Origin: Jeongeupia wiesaeckerbachi
Lineage (GTDB): Bacteria > Pseudomonadota > Gammaproteobacteria > Burkholderiales > Chitinibacteraceae
NCBI RefSeq assembly: GCF_050916355.1
Contig: NZ_CP136946.1
Location: forward strand, 2,914,001-2,978,000
DNA length: 64,000 bases
Reading direction: 5' to 3'
Shown here: piece by piece, positions 43,739 to 52,308 of the stretch
Numbering within the stretch: the first letter of the stretch is position 1
How the letters are laid out: each line of letters begins with the position of its first letter
Translations under genes and position numbers: made by a program
Notes under the pieces: generated by a model
What the model was told of the DNA's origin: nothing
Databases searched by the model: none
The model's input: only the letters and a program-made list of their open reading frames with translations

Positions 43739-45533
43739 ATCCCGTTGTGCCGTTGCCTGAAAGCTCGGCCTCAACGCGGTTCTTGCCCAGCAGTTTGGCG
43801 CGGTACATAGCGTGATCGGCGCGCTCGATCGCGTGTGCGCGGTGCTCGTTCGGGGCGACAATCGTCACGCCAGCGCTGAAGGTGATCAGTAGCTTGTCGT
43901 TGTTGTGCATGAAGAATCGCCGCGTCAGCTCTCGCTGCAGCCGTTGCAGTATCTGGATCGCGTCGTCGAGCTCGGTATCCGGGAGCAGCAGAACGAACTC
44001 TTCACCGCCGTAGCGCGCCACCACATCGGTGGGGCGCAACAGATCACGAATGACCTGCACCAGATGCACCAGTGCGCTGTCGCCGGCGGCGTGACCCATC
44101 TGGTCATTCAGTTTCTTGAAGTTGTCGATATCGAGCAGCGCCAGCGCCATCGTGGCGTGCTGACGTGCCATGCGCGAGAGTTCGACCTCGTAGGCGTCTT
44201 CCAGCCCGCGGCGATTCAAGGCGCCGGTCAGCTGGTCCTCGCGGACTTTTTCGCTGACTTCGCGCAATTCGCGCTCCAGCTGCATCACCCGTTGCTGTGC
44301 AAAATCGGCTTCTTGCCGGGCGGTGACCAGTTCATCGCGCGAGCGCAACACGTCCAGTTGCAGCGTGCGCGTGTCGTGCATGATGTCGTCGAGCACGAAT
44401 TTGAGGCTGGCAGGGTTGTTGGCCGTCTGGATTTTTTCGGCGTACTGGCGTATCCGCTCCTGATATTGCTCGGTGCTGGCCGACAGTGAGCCAAGCCGGT
44501 CGAGGAAGGTGGTCGCCATGCTTTTCAGCGTACTCTGCGCATCGTGCAGATTGTGCTTGAGCAGGCTTTGCTTGTAGATCACTTCCTTGAGGCCGGCCTC
44601 GGCGTCGTAGATCAGTCGCATATTGAGCGGGCGAGCCATGATTTCCTGCACCACCGCTACCTGGCCCTGCAGCCAGCTGTCGTCGACCAGCAGCTCGCTC
44701 ATATTGTCGGTGAGCAGTCGCAGCAGGCTGAGCAGCCCGTCGGCCAGTCGCCGGTCCTGCTGGCCCTGCAGCTCGATTCTGAGCCAGAGTTTCTTCAGTC
44801 GGGGCAGCCATTTTTGCAGATCGTGCTCGCTGCTCAGCGCGCGGGCCTCGTTGCTGATGTGGCGAACCTCATCGGCCAGTTCCGGGTCGTGGGCGAGCAG
44901 TGGCGGAAGGACGCCGAGCTCGAGCGCCTGCGTTACCGCTTCACGCCAATCCCGCCAAGCGCCGTCGCCGGACTCGATCACCGTGTCGCTCAGCAGGCTG
45001 TCTTCACCGATGGGGGCCAGGCTGATCGAGTCGGCCGATTCGCCACTGGTCTCGTTCCATGCTTGCAGCAGCGCGGCCAGCTTTTCGTTGAGCTGGTCGG
45101 GTTCGTTGCTGAAGTGGATCAGCACCCGCTCGAGCGTTTCCTGCTTGCGGGTCGGCGTGTACAGCGGATTGCGCATGTCCCAAAGCCGAACAAGCTCGCG
45201 AACCAGGTCGGCCCACGGTAGCGCCAGATTGGCCTGGCCGCCCTGCAATTCGATCGCGCGTATGACTTGCGGCGGAATGTCCTGCCATTCACCAAGGCGC
45301 GCCGATTGGCGCATCTGCTTGATCAAGCGCAGGAACTCCTGGCCCTGGCGTGGTAGTGCGTGCAAGGCCCGGTCGATCTCCCGCATCAGCGGCGGAACGC
45401 GCTCGTCTTCCGGGGTTTCAGCGATGCCGTCGTAGATTTCTGCGTAGTGGTCCGGCGTCGGCGGAATCCGGCGCAGCATCAGCTGCCTGAGTGTTTCTCT
45501 GGCAATGTCGGTCGGATTCGTCGGGGCGGGCAT
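43737..45533 (-). CDS. GGDEF-domain diguanylate cyclase
   Basis: The 598-residue cytoplasmic protein has a long helical N-terminal region (about 1-420) beginning NPTDIARETLRQLMLRRIPP and TPDHYAEIYDGI, as in a widespread proteobacterial cyclase group. A coiled coil (about 380-425) follows, then a C-terminal GGDEF domain. The active loop is RYGGEEF. RPTD, exactly five residues before it, is a canonical inhibitory I-site. It should therefore make c-di-GMP with product feedback. No EAL domain or membrane helix is seen. The frame is open to 45587; ATG 45533 is chosen from the family start. TATAAT on the minus strand at 45572-45567 may be its -10 box. Confidence 0.92.
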   Translation of the reverse strand: MPAPTNPTDIARETLRQLMLRRIPPTPDHYAEIYDGIAETPEDERVPPLMREIDRALHALPRQGQEFLRLIKQMRQSARLGEWQDIPPQVIRAIELQGGQANLALPWADLVRELVRLWDMRNPLYTPTRKQETLERVLIHFSNEPDQLNEKLAALLQAWNETSGESADSISLAPIGEDSLLSDTVIESGDGAWRDWREAVTQALELGVLPPLLAHDPELADEVRHISNEARALSSEHDLQKWLPRLKKLWLRIELQGQQDRRLADGLLSLLRLLTDNMSELLVDDSWLQGQVAVVQEIMARPLNMRLIYDAEAGLKEVIYKQSLLKHNLHDAQSTLKSMATTFLDRLGSLSASTEQYQERIRQYAEKIQTANNPASLKFVLDDIMHDTRTLQLDVLRSRDELVTARQEADFAQQRVMQLERELREVSEKVREDQLTGALNRRGLEDAYEVELSRMARQHATMALALLDIDNFKKLNDQMGHAAGDSALVHLVQVIRDLLRPTDVVARYGGEEFVLLLPDTELDDAIQILQRLQRELTRRFFMHNNDKLLITFSAGVTIVAPNEHRAHAIERADHAMYRAKLLGKNRVEAELSGNGTTG

Positions 45534-45596
45534 AGTGGTCCGTTTCGTGCGCAGAGTGCGCTCTGGATTATACGGGCGAGCGGGCATTCAGACGGC

Positions 45597-45625
45597 AAAA
45601 AACCGGAAGCGGTGCTTCCGGTTTT
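45597..45625 (-). terminator. intrinsic terminator of the arn operon
   Basis: On the minus strand CCGGAAGC-ACC-GCTTCCGG forms a perfect 8-bp stem, flanked by AAAA and followed by TTTTTT, 29 nt after the last arn gene stop. Confidence 0.9.
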
Positions 45626-45653
45626 CCGGTGTTGCGAAAGGCGGTGATGCGGA

Positions 45654-46697
45654 TCAGTTGATCAGTGCGCGTGCTTCGGCAACCTGATCCTTGTAGGCGT
45701 CGAAGATGCCCTTGAGCGCATCGGCCATGCCGACCGTCGGTGACCAGTCGAGATCGTGTCTGGTGTTGTCAATCTTGGGGACGCGGTTTTGCACGTCCTG
45801 GTAGCCCTTGCCGTAGTACTCGCCCGACGTGGTCTCGACGACCTGCACCTTGGCGACGCCTTCGGCGTATTCCGGATACTGCCTGGCGAGGTCGATCATC
45901 ATCGTCGCCAGCTCGCGCACCGAGTAGTTGTTGACCGGGTTGCCGATGTTGTAGATCTGCCCCGAGGCCTTGCCGTCCTTGTTGTCGATGATCTTCATCA
46001 GCGCGCTGATGCCGTCATCGATATAGGTGAACGCACGCTTCTGATTGCCGCCATCGACCAGCTTGATCGTCTCGCCACGAACGATGTGGCCCAGGAACTG
46101 CGTGATGACGCGGCTCGAGCCTTCTTTCGGCGTGTGGATGCTGTCGAGACCGGCACCGATCCAGTTGAACGGGCGGAACAGCGTGTAGTCGAGGCCTTCC
46201 TGCTGGCCGTAGGCGGCGATGACGCGGTCCATCAGCTGCTTCGAGCAGGCGTAAATCCAGCGCGGCTTATTGATCGGGCCGTAGACCAGTTCGGAGTTCT
46301 CCGGGTCGAACTCCTCGTCCTTGCACATGCCGTAGACTTCGGACGTCGACGGGAACACCACACGCTTCTTGTATTTCACGCACCATTTGATGATTGGCAG
46401 GTTGGCTTCGAAGTCGAGTTCGAAGACGCGCAGCGGCGCCTGCACGTACGTGGCTGGCGTGGCGATGGCAACCAGCGGCAGGACGACGTCGCACTTCTTG
46501 ACGTGATACTCGATCCATTCCTGATTGATGGTGATGTCGCCCTCGAAGAAGTTGAAGCGCGGATGATCGAGGAATTCGCCGACCTTGCCGACGTGCATGT
46601 CCATGCCGAACACTTCCCAGTCGGTCGTCTCGAGAATGCGCTTGGTCAGGTGGTGGCCGATGAAACCGTTGACGCCGAGGATGAGGACTTTTTTCAT
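45654..46697 (-). CDS. UDP-glucuronate decarboxylase (stand-alone ArnA C-terminal dehydrogenase; UDP-4-ketopentose synthase)
   Basis: This 347-residue short-chain dehydrogenase has LILGVNGFIGHHLTKRILE at the N terminus, the SSTSEVYG-type segment FPSTSEVYGMC and a catalytic YACSKQLMDRV (Tyr-x3-Lys). It aligns with the C-terminal half of enterobacterial ArnA, which oxidatively decarboxylates UDP-glucuronate to UDP-4-keto-arabinose. Stand-alone relatives in Ralstonia also release UDP-xylose. It is the last gene of the arn operon, 30 nt after the formyltransferase gene. Confidence 0.9.
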   Translation of the reverse strand: MKKVLILGVNGFIGHHLTKRILETTDWEVFGMDMHVGKVGEFLDHPRFNFFEGDITINQEWIEYHVKKCDVVLPLVAIATPATYVQAPLRVFELDFEANLPIIKWCVKYKKRVVFPSTSEVYGMCKDEEFDPENSELVYGPINKPRWIYACSKQLMDRVIAAYGQQEGLDYTLFRPFNWIGAGLDSIHTPKEGSSRVITQFLGHIVRGETIKLVDGGNQKRAFTYIDDGISALMKIIDNKDGKASGQIYNIGNPVNNYSVRELATMMIDLARQYPEYAEGVAKVQVVETTSGEYYGKGYQDVQNRVPKIDNTRHDLDWSPTVGMADALKGIFDAYKDQVAEARALIN

Positions 46698-46727
46698 GTT
46701 CTTTGCCTATGGAGGGATGTGGGCGAA

Positions 46728-47645
46728 TCAGAGGTCGAATACAAGCGGAGCGTTGAGTACTGCTGGCGCTAGCGGTGCGTCGTTCAGTTCGGCGTCGAGG
46801 ATGCGCAACAGGCTGCCGTCGGCCATGCGCAGCCAGAGTCGCCCGGATGCCGCCCAGAGTGTGGCCGATCGGGTGCTCGGGATGGCGGGGGCGTCGGTGA
46901 CGCAGCGCGTGCGCCACAGCGTCAGCCGGCCTAGCGGCGTGTCGCTGAATGCGCCGGGATAGGGATGTGTTACCGCACGGACCAGGTTGTGTAGCTGCGT
47001 CGCCGATTGCGTCCAGTCGATGCGACCGTCCTCCATCTTGCGACCGCCGAAATAAGCACCAAGGCGCAGGTCCTGCGAGGTGAGCGTTGCCGTGCCGGCG
47101 ATCAACTGCGGTAGCGCGCGATTCAGGCACAGCTCGCCGGCGACCGTGACTTTGGCAAAAACGTCACGGGCGGTGTCGTCCGGCAGGATGGGTACGGCGA
47201 CCTGATCGACGATCGCGCCGTTGTCCGGCTTGATGTTCATCACGTGCAAGCTGACGCCGGTTTCCGTTTCGCCGTGAATGATCGCCCAGTTCACCGGTAC
47301 GCGACCGCGGTACTTCGGCAGCAGCGAGCCGTGCAGATTGAAGGCGCCACGACTCGGTGCGGCGAGAATCGGCGCCTTCAGCATGTGGCGGTAATAGAAC
47401 GAGAACACGAAATCCGGCGCCAGCGCGGCAATGCGCGCTTCGACCTCGCCAACGTTCGGATCGGCCGGCGCAATGCAGGGAATGTCGTAGTCGCGGCATA
47501 GCTGCGCGACCGAGCCGAACCAGATGTTCTCGTCCGGGTTGTCTTCGTGGGTGACGACCAGTTCGAGCCGGACGCCGTGGGCCAGCAGGACCTTGAGGCT
47601 GCGGACACCGACGTCGTGATAGGCGAATACAACGGCGCGCGTCAT
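46728..47645 (-). CDS. UDP-Ara4N formyltransferase (stand-alone ArnA N-terminal domain)
   Basis: This 305-residue protein matches the formyltransferase half of ArnA. The catalytic Asn-His pair is in FNLHGSLLPKYRGRVPVNWA and the third acid is in NIKPDNGAIVDQ. The C-terminal OB-like domain runs from about residue 200. It N-formylates UDP-4-amino-4-deoxy-L-arabinose with 10-formyltetrahydrofolate, which drives the pathway forward. In enterobacteria it is fused to the decarboxylase; here they are two genes. Its start overlaps the arnC stop by 4 nt. Confidence 0.9.
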   Translation of the reverse strand: MTRAVVFAYHDVGVRSLKVLLAHGVRLELVVTHEDNPDENIWFGSVAQLCRDYDIPCIAPADPNVGEVEARIAALAPDFVFSFYYRHMLKAPILAAPSRGAFNLHGSLLPKYRGRVPVNWAIIHGETETGVSLHVMNIKPDNGAIVDQVAVPILPDDTARDVFAKVTVAGELCLNRALPQLIAGTATLTSQDLRLGAYFGGRKMEDGRIDWTQSATQLHNLVRAVTHPYPGAFSDTPLGRLTLWRTRCVTDAPAIPSTRSATLWAASGRLWLRMADGSLLRILDAELNDAPLAPAVLNAPLVFDL

Positions 47646-48664
47646 TCGCCGGCCCGCTTTTCGAGGATGCCGGCAATCAGGTAGCGCGGCCGCTGGCGAA
47701 CTTCGTGGTAAATGCGGCCGATGTACTCGCCCAAGAGACCGATGCCGAACAGCGCGATGCCGATCAGCAGAAAGGCAATCGCGAACAGCGTGAACAGTCC
47801 GCCTTCCTCGGGGCCGACCACGATGCGGCGGCCAACGAGGTAAAGCACCAGAAAGCCCGACAGCGTCGAGATCACCATGCCGAGCATCGAGAACATCTGC
47901 AAGGGGACGATCGAGAAGCCGGTCATCAGGTCGAAGTTGAGTCGGATCAGGCTGTAGAGCGAATACTTCGATTCGCCGGCAAAGCGCTCTTCATGGCCGA
48001 CGACGACTTCGGTCGGGTGCTGCGCGAACGAGAACGCCAGCGCCGGAATAAAAGTGTGCATCTCGTTGCACATATTGATCGTGTCGATGATCCGGCGGCT
48101 GTAGGCGCGCAGCATGCAGCCCTGGTCGGTCATCTTGATTTTGGTGAGTTTCTCGCGCAGCCGGTTCATTGCCCGGCTGGCAACGTGGCGCCAGACCGAG
48201 TCGTTGCGCTGGCGACGGATCGAGCCGACGTAATCATGGCCCTTGTCCATTTCATCAAGCAGCGTCTTGATGTCTTCGGGCGGATTTTGCAGGTCGGCGT
48301 CGAGCGTAACGATCTGCTGGCCGCGAGCGTGTTCGAAGCCGGCCAGAATTGCGCGATGCTGGCCGAAATTGCCGTTGAACAGAATGACCCGGGTCACGTC
48401 CGGGCGCTTGTGGAATTGCTCGGCCAGCAGGGCCGGCGACCGGTCACGGCTGCCGTCGTTGATGAACAGGATTTCGTACGACTTGCCGAGTGCGTCGAGC
48501 GCCGGGTAAAGGCGGTCGAACAGCGCGGCAAGGCCGTCTTCCTCGTTGTACACCGGGATGACCACGGAAACGGTGGGTTCGGTCATGGCGGCAAGTTCGG
48601 TGGTGTGGGCGTGCATCATGGAAACCGATGATGCGTCCGAAGACTTAAGCGGCGATGAAGTCAT
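47642..48664 (-). CDS. arnC: undecaprenyl-phosphate 4-deoxy-4-formamido-L-arabinose transferase
   Basis: This 340-residue inner-membrane GT2 glycosyltransferase moves formyl-Ara4N from UDP to undecaprenyl phosphate. Family motifs are VSVVIPVYNEEDGLAALFDR, EILFINDGSRDRSP, VTLDADLQNPPEDI and QGCMLRAYSR. Two C-terminal helices (MFSMLGMVISTLSGFLVLYL; LFAIAFLLIGIALFGIGLL) follow. ATG 48664, five nt after the arnB stop, is chosen for coupling. Two internal ATGs (48619, 48586) would give a start nearer the usual family length, so the N terminus is uncertain. Confidence 0.88.
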   Translation of the reverse strand: MTSSPLKSSDASSVSMMHAHTTELAAMTEPTVSVVIPVYNEEDGLAALFDRLYPALDALGKSYEILFINDGSRDRSPALLAEQFHKRPDVTRVILFNGNFGQHRAILAGFEHARGQQIVTLDADLQNPPEDIKTLLDEMDKGHDYVGSIRRQRNDSVWRHVASRAMNRLREKLTKIKMTDQGCMLRAYSRRIIDTINMCNEMHTFIPALAFSFAQHPTEVVVGHEERFAGESKYSLYSLIRLNFDLMTGFSIVPLQMFSMLGMVISTLSGFLVLYLVGRRIVVGPEEGGLFTLFAIAFLLIGIALFGIGLLGEYIGRIYHEVRQRPRYLIAGILEKRAGE

Positions 48665-48669
48665 CGCCG

Positions 48670-49794
48670 TCAGTCGCTCAAGGCTGCGGTCAGCACGGTG
48701 CGAAGCGCATCGCAAACGCGGTCGACGTCCGATTCGATCATCGCCGGGAACAGCGGCAGGCTGATCGTGCTGGCACCCACTCGCTCGGTGTGCGGGTACA
48801 TGCCTTCGGTGTAGCCGAGGCCACGGTAATAGCTGAACAGGTGCAGCGCCGGGTAATGGACGCCGACGCCGACGCCCAGGTCCTTCATTCGGGCGATGAA
48901 TTCGCCGCGATTGATGTTTATCCGTTCAAGCGGCAGCAGCACCTGGAACATGTGCCAGTTGCTCTGTGCCGATTCGACGGGCAGCGCGAGGCCGAGCGAG
49001 CGGTCGATCTTGGCGAAGTAGCGATCGGCCAGTTCGCGGCGGCGTTTGTTGAAGGCGTCGAGTCGTTTCAACTGGCCGAGGCCGACCGCAGCCGCGACGT
49101 CGGTGAGGTTGTATTTGCCGCCGGGCAGGTCGACATCCATCGTGCCATCGGGGAGCCGGGTGACGCCCTGCAGGCGCCATTTTTCGAACAGCCGCGCTTC
49201 TTCTGGTGTGTTCATCACCAGTGCGCCGCCCTCGATCGTCGTCATGTTCTTGTTCGGATGGAAGGAGACCGAACACAGATCGCCGAAGCTGCCGATGCGC
49301 TTGCCGTCCCAGGTCGCGCCCTGCGATTGGGCCGCGTCCTCGATCACGCGCAGCTTGTACTTGTCAGCAAGGGCGTAGAGGCGGTCGCGATCGACCGGCA
49401 GGCCGGCCAGATCGACCGGCAGAATCGCACGCGTGCGCGGCGTGATCGCGGCTTCGATCAGATTGAGATCGATATTGCGCGTGACCGGGTCGATGTCGAC
49501 AAACACCGGCTTGCCGCCGGCGTTGATGATGACGTTGCTGGTGGCGACCCAGGTCATTGCCGTGGTGATGATCTCGTCTCCTGGCTGCAGGCCGATCAGT
49601 CGCAGCGCGATCTCCATGGCACCGGTTGCCGAGGTAACGACGCGAACCGGTCGACCACCGAAGTAGTCGGACAGCGCGGCTTCAAGCGCAGCCACCTTGG
49701 GGCCGCTGGTGATCCAGCCGGAGCGCAGCACCTGGGCGACATCGGCGATGGTGTCTTCGTCGATGCTCGGGCGTGTGAAGGGTAGGAATTCCAT
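48670..49794 (-). CDS. arnB: UDP-4-amino-4-deoxy-L-arabinose-oxoglutarate aminotransferase
   Basis: This 374-residue PLP-dependent DegT/DnrJ/EryC1 aminotransferase makes UDP-Ara4N from the 4-keto sugar using glutamate. It starts FLPFTRPSIDEDTIADVAQV. The catalytic Lys lies in the FHPNKNMTTIEGGALVMN loop, with VIEDAAQSQGATWDGKRIGS just before it. The closeness to Salmonella ArnB wording is strong. It lies 8 nt after arnT and is followed by arnC in the same operon. Confidence 0.92.
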   Translation of the reverse strand: MEFLPFTRPSIDEDTIADVAQVLRSGWITSGPKVAALEAALSDYFGGRPVRVVTSATGAMEIALRLIGLQPGDEIITTAMTWVATSNVIINAGGKPVFVDIDPVTRNIDLNLIEAAITPRTRAILPVDLAGLPVDRDRLYALADKYKLRVIEDAAQSQGATWDGKRIGSFGDLCSVSFHPNKNMTTIEGGALVMNTPEEARLFEKWRLQGVTRLPDGTMDVDLPGGKYNLTDVAAAVGLGQLKRLDAFNKRRRELADRYFAKIDRSLGLALPVESAQSNWHMFQVLLPLERININRGEFIARMKDLGVGVGVHYPALHLFSYYRGLGYTEGMYPHTERVGASTISLPLFPAMIESDVDRVCDALRTVLTAALSD

Positions 49795-49802
49795 GGCTTG
49801 TC

Positions 49803-51488
49803 CTAGTTCGACGCTTGGGTCGATGCAGAAGCGGGGCGCGTAATCACGATGCGGCGCGGGTCGCTGGCGATGATCTGCATGGCCAGCCCCTGTTGCTGCA
49901 ATTCACGGAAGCGGTCCGGATTGGTGATGGCAACCGGTGCTGGGTCGTTATGCCAGTGCCGCAGGAAGTCTTCGTCGTTCATTTTCTTGTCCGGCTCCTG
50001 CTGCTGGCCGAGGGTGAATTCGTCTTCGTATTCAACCAGTTGTACCGGGCGCTTCAGGTAGAACGGTACCGTCTGATCATAGTAACGGTACATGTAGACG
50101 GTGCTTCCGGGCTTGAGCTGCGGTTTGATCGCCTCGATCAGGTGATAGCTCGAGTTGGTCTCGGCGAATTCGTTGTGACCGAGCATCGGAATCTGCGCGC
50201 CTATCAATCCGGTAGCGGCGAGTGCGATCAGCGTCAGGTCGAAGCGGCGGCGCAGCGCGCTCCATAGCGCCAGCGCGGCGAGCACGGTAATGGCGATGCC
50301 GCCGACGAGGACCCAGTGCGAAAACGCGGCGTTGTAGATCTGCGGCGTTTTGTCGCTGCCCTTAGCAGCGATGAAGGGCGCTGCCACCATCAGCACTACG
50401 CCGAGTGCCAGCATCGTGCCGCTGAGCCACAGCCAGCTGCGGCGCCGCAGATCGGTGAGTACGAAGCCGGCCAGCAGTGCCAGCGCCGGAAACATAGGCA
50501 GGATGTAAGACGGCAGTTTGGAGTGCGATTTGGAGAAGAATGCGAAAATCAGCACGGCCCAGACAAACAGAAAGCGTTGTGTCTGAAAGCGCTGGGCGTT
50601 GTTGCTGGCCCAGCCGGTGCGGAATATCTGCGGCAGCAGGGCGGCCCACGGCAGCATGCCGGCGATCAGGACCGGAACGAAGTAGTACCAGGCGCCGTCA
50701 CGGCGTGCCTGATCGGTGGCAAAACGCTGAAAATGCTCGTGGATGAAGAAGAAGTGGGCGAACTCGGGGTTGGCGCGCGACACCATCACGAACCAAGGTG
50801 CCGAAATCAGCAGCAGCAAGGCGATGCCCTTGACGAAGTGCATCCGCGTCCACGGTTTCCAGTCTCGGGTCCACAGCGAATAGATCAGCAGCGTGCCGCC
50901 CGGAAAGACCAGGCCGATCAGCCCCTTGGACATGATCGCCAGCGCAATCGCCCCCCAAGCGACAAGCATTGCGTTGCGATTCTCGTGTGGTGTGGTGTCG
51001 TCCTGTTGCGCCCAGACGAAGGCAAACAGGGCGATCGCCAGAAAGCTCGATACGCCCATGTCGAGCGTCAGGAAGTGACCGTTTCCGATCCACCACAGGC
51101 TGCTGGCCAGAATGGTTGCGGCGCCAATCGCCCGCGTCTCGGCGTCCGGTTTGCGGCGAAACAGGCGCTTGGCCGTGAAGTACAGCGCGATCACGGCGAT
51201 GAAGCCGGTCAGCCCCGGCCAAAGGCGCGCGGCGAATTCGGTTTCGCCGAAGAGTTTGAAATTCGTCGCGGTGGCCCAGTATTGCAGGATGGGCTTTTCG
51301 AAATACTTGATGCCGTTGAGTCGCGGCGTCAGCCAGTCGCCGCTCGCCAGCATTTCCCGGCCGATCTCGGCGTAGCGGCCCTCGTCGGGCGAGATCAGCT
51401 TGCGGTAGCCCAGCGTGCTGAACCACAGCACGGCAAATGAAACGAGGAGCAGCCATTTGGGCCAGCGCTTGTTGGCGAAATCGGTCAT
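49803..51488 (-). CDS. arnT: ArnT-like lipid A aminoarabinose transferase (GT83/PMT family)
   Basis: This 561-residue polytopic protein moves Ara4N from undecaprenyl phosphate to lipid A phosphates on the periplasmic face. It opens with a membrane helix (WLLLVSFAVLWFSTLGYRKL). Next comes the PMT-family acidic loop ISPDEGRYAEIGREMLASGD with WLTPRLNGIKYFEKPILQYW, whose Asp binds metal or donor. About 12 helices and a soluble C-terminal domain follow. Adding Ara4N lowers negative charge and gives polymyxin resistance in known hosts. It is the first gene of the operon, preceded by a direct-repeat regulatory element. Confidence 0.9.
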   Translation of the reverse strand: MTDFANKRWPKWLLLVSFAVLWFSTLGYRKLISPDEGRYAEIGREMLASGDWLTPRLNGIKYFEKPILQYWATATNFKLFGETEFAARLWPGLTGFIAVIALYFTAKRLFRRKPDAETRAIGAATILASSLWWIGNGHFLTLDMGVSSFLAIALFAFVWAQQDDTTPHENRNAMLVAWGAIALAIMSKGLIGLVFPGGTLLIYSLWTRDWKPWTRMHFVKGIALLLLISAPWFVMVSRANPEFAHFFFIHEHFQRFATDQARRDGAWYYFVPVLIAGMLPWAALLPQIFRTGWASNNAQRFQTQRFLFVWAVLIFAFFSKSHSKLPSYILPMFPALALLAGFVLTDLRRRSWLWLSGTMLALGVVLMVAAPFIAAKGSDKTPQIYNAAFSHWVLVGGIAITVLAALALWSALRRRFDLTLIALAATGLIGAQIPMLGHNEFAETNSSYHLIEAIKPQLKPGSTVYMYRYYDQTVPFYLKRPVQLVEYEDEFTLGQQQEPDKKMNDEDFLRHWHNDPAPVAITNPDRFRELQQQGLAMQIIASDPRRIVITRPASASTQASN

Positions 51489-51527
51489 GCAAGAGTCCGG
51501 TAAAAGGCGTTTTGATTTGTCTTCAGG

Positions 51528-51551
51528 CTGTCATCTTTCTGTCAAAAGATG
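51528..51551. promoter_or_regulatory. Pho-box-like direct repeat and inverted repeat upstream of arnT
   Basis: On the plus strand CTGTCAT-CTTT-CTGTCAA has two 7-bp near-identical repeats with an 11-bp period, as in PhoB-type boxes. The same segment contains the perfect inverted repeat CATCTTT-N6-AAAGATG (51532-51551), and on the minus strand it yields TTGACA, a possible -35 box for arnT. It lies about 40-63 nt upstream of the arnT start. The regulator is not identified; an OmpR-family response regulator is plausible. Confidence 0.55.
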
Positions 51552-51607
51552 CGGCGCCGACACGATAAATGAAAACTCTATGCCCGGCCAGTTAAGCGAG
51601 CTTGAAG

Positions 51608-52231
51608 TCAGCGGTTGCGCTTTGACTTCAGTAGCACCAGTACCGCGCCACTGCCGCCGTCGGCCGGCCTGGCCTGGCTGAATGCCAGCACCTCGTCGCG
51701 CTGGACCAGCCAGTTGCGCAGCTTGAGCTTCAGCACCGGCTCAGCGTTTTTCGAGCTCAAACCCTTGCCGTGGATGATGCGTATGCAGCGGCGGCGCGCC
51801 TGCTGCGCTGCGTGCAGGAACTCGGCGACCTGCTGCCGAGCCGCCTCGCTGGCGTAACCGTGCAGGTCGAGTTCGGCCTGAACCAGCCAATGGCCGCGAC
51901 GTAGTTTTTTCAATGTGTCCAGTTTCTGGCCGGGCCGCAGATAGAGCAGCTCTTCGCCGGCGGCCAGTTCATCCCATGGCCAGAAGTCGCTCATGGATTC
52001 GGTGTGGACCGCGAGTTCGGCGTGCTGGCGTTGTGGCCAGGGACTGGGGGGCGAGCTGGGGTGAGGGTGGCGTGCGGCTTGTCGTAACGGCGTACTGCCT
52101 CGCGCTGCGTTCATGAACAGCGTGTGGTCGTCTTGCGGCGGTGGCGAGGGTGCGCGCACCGGCACCGCTTGGGCGCGGGTCTGCAGTGATTGCTTGAGCT
52201 GCTTGAGTTGGCGACGGATGTGGCTGTCCAT
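51608..52231 (-). CDS. Smr domain protein (MutS2 C-terminal type)
   Basis: This 207-residue protein has a Pro/Arg/Gln-rich, probably disordered N-terminal half. The C-terminal Smr domain (about 115-205) has the hallmark LDLHGYASEAARQQVAEFLH, RRRCIRIIHGKGLSS and the late GGSGAVLVLLK. Smr domains nick DNA or cleave RNA. The E. coli YfcN (SmrB) protein acts on mRNA at collided ribosomes; this protein resembles the SmrA group. It is separated by 119 nt from arnT. Confidence 0.88.
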   Translation of the reverse strand: MDSHIRRQLKQLKQSLQTRAQAVPVRAPSPPPQDDHTLFMNAARGSTPLRQAARHPHPSSPPSPWPQRQHAELAVHTESMSDFWPWDELAAGEELLYLRPGQKLDTLKKLRRGHWLVQAELDLHGYASEAARQQVAEFLHAAQQARRRCIRIIHGKGLSSKNAEPVLKLKLRNWLVQRDEVLAFSQARPADGGSGAVLVLLKSKRNR

Positions 52232-52308
52232 GGGAACGGTGGCGGCTCGCCGTTAAAGGCGTGGAGGACGCATTTTGCCGCAAAGCACCGGCGCGGGCAG
52301 CATGCGTG

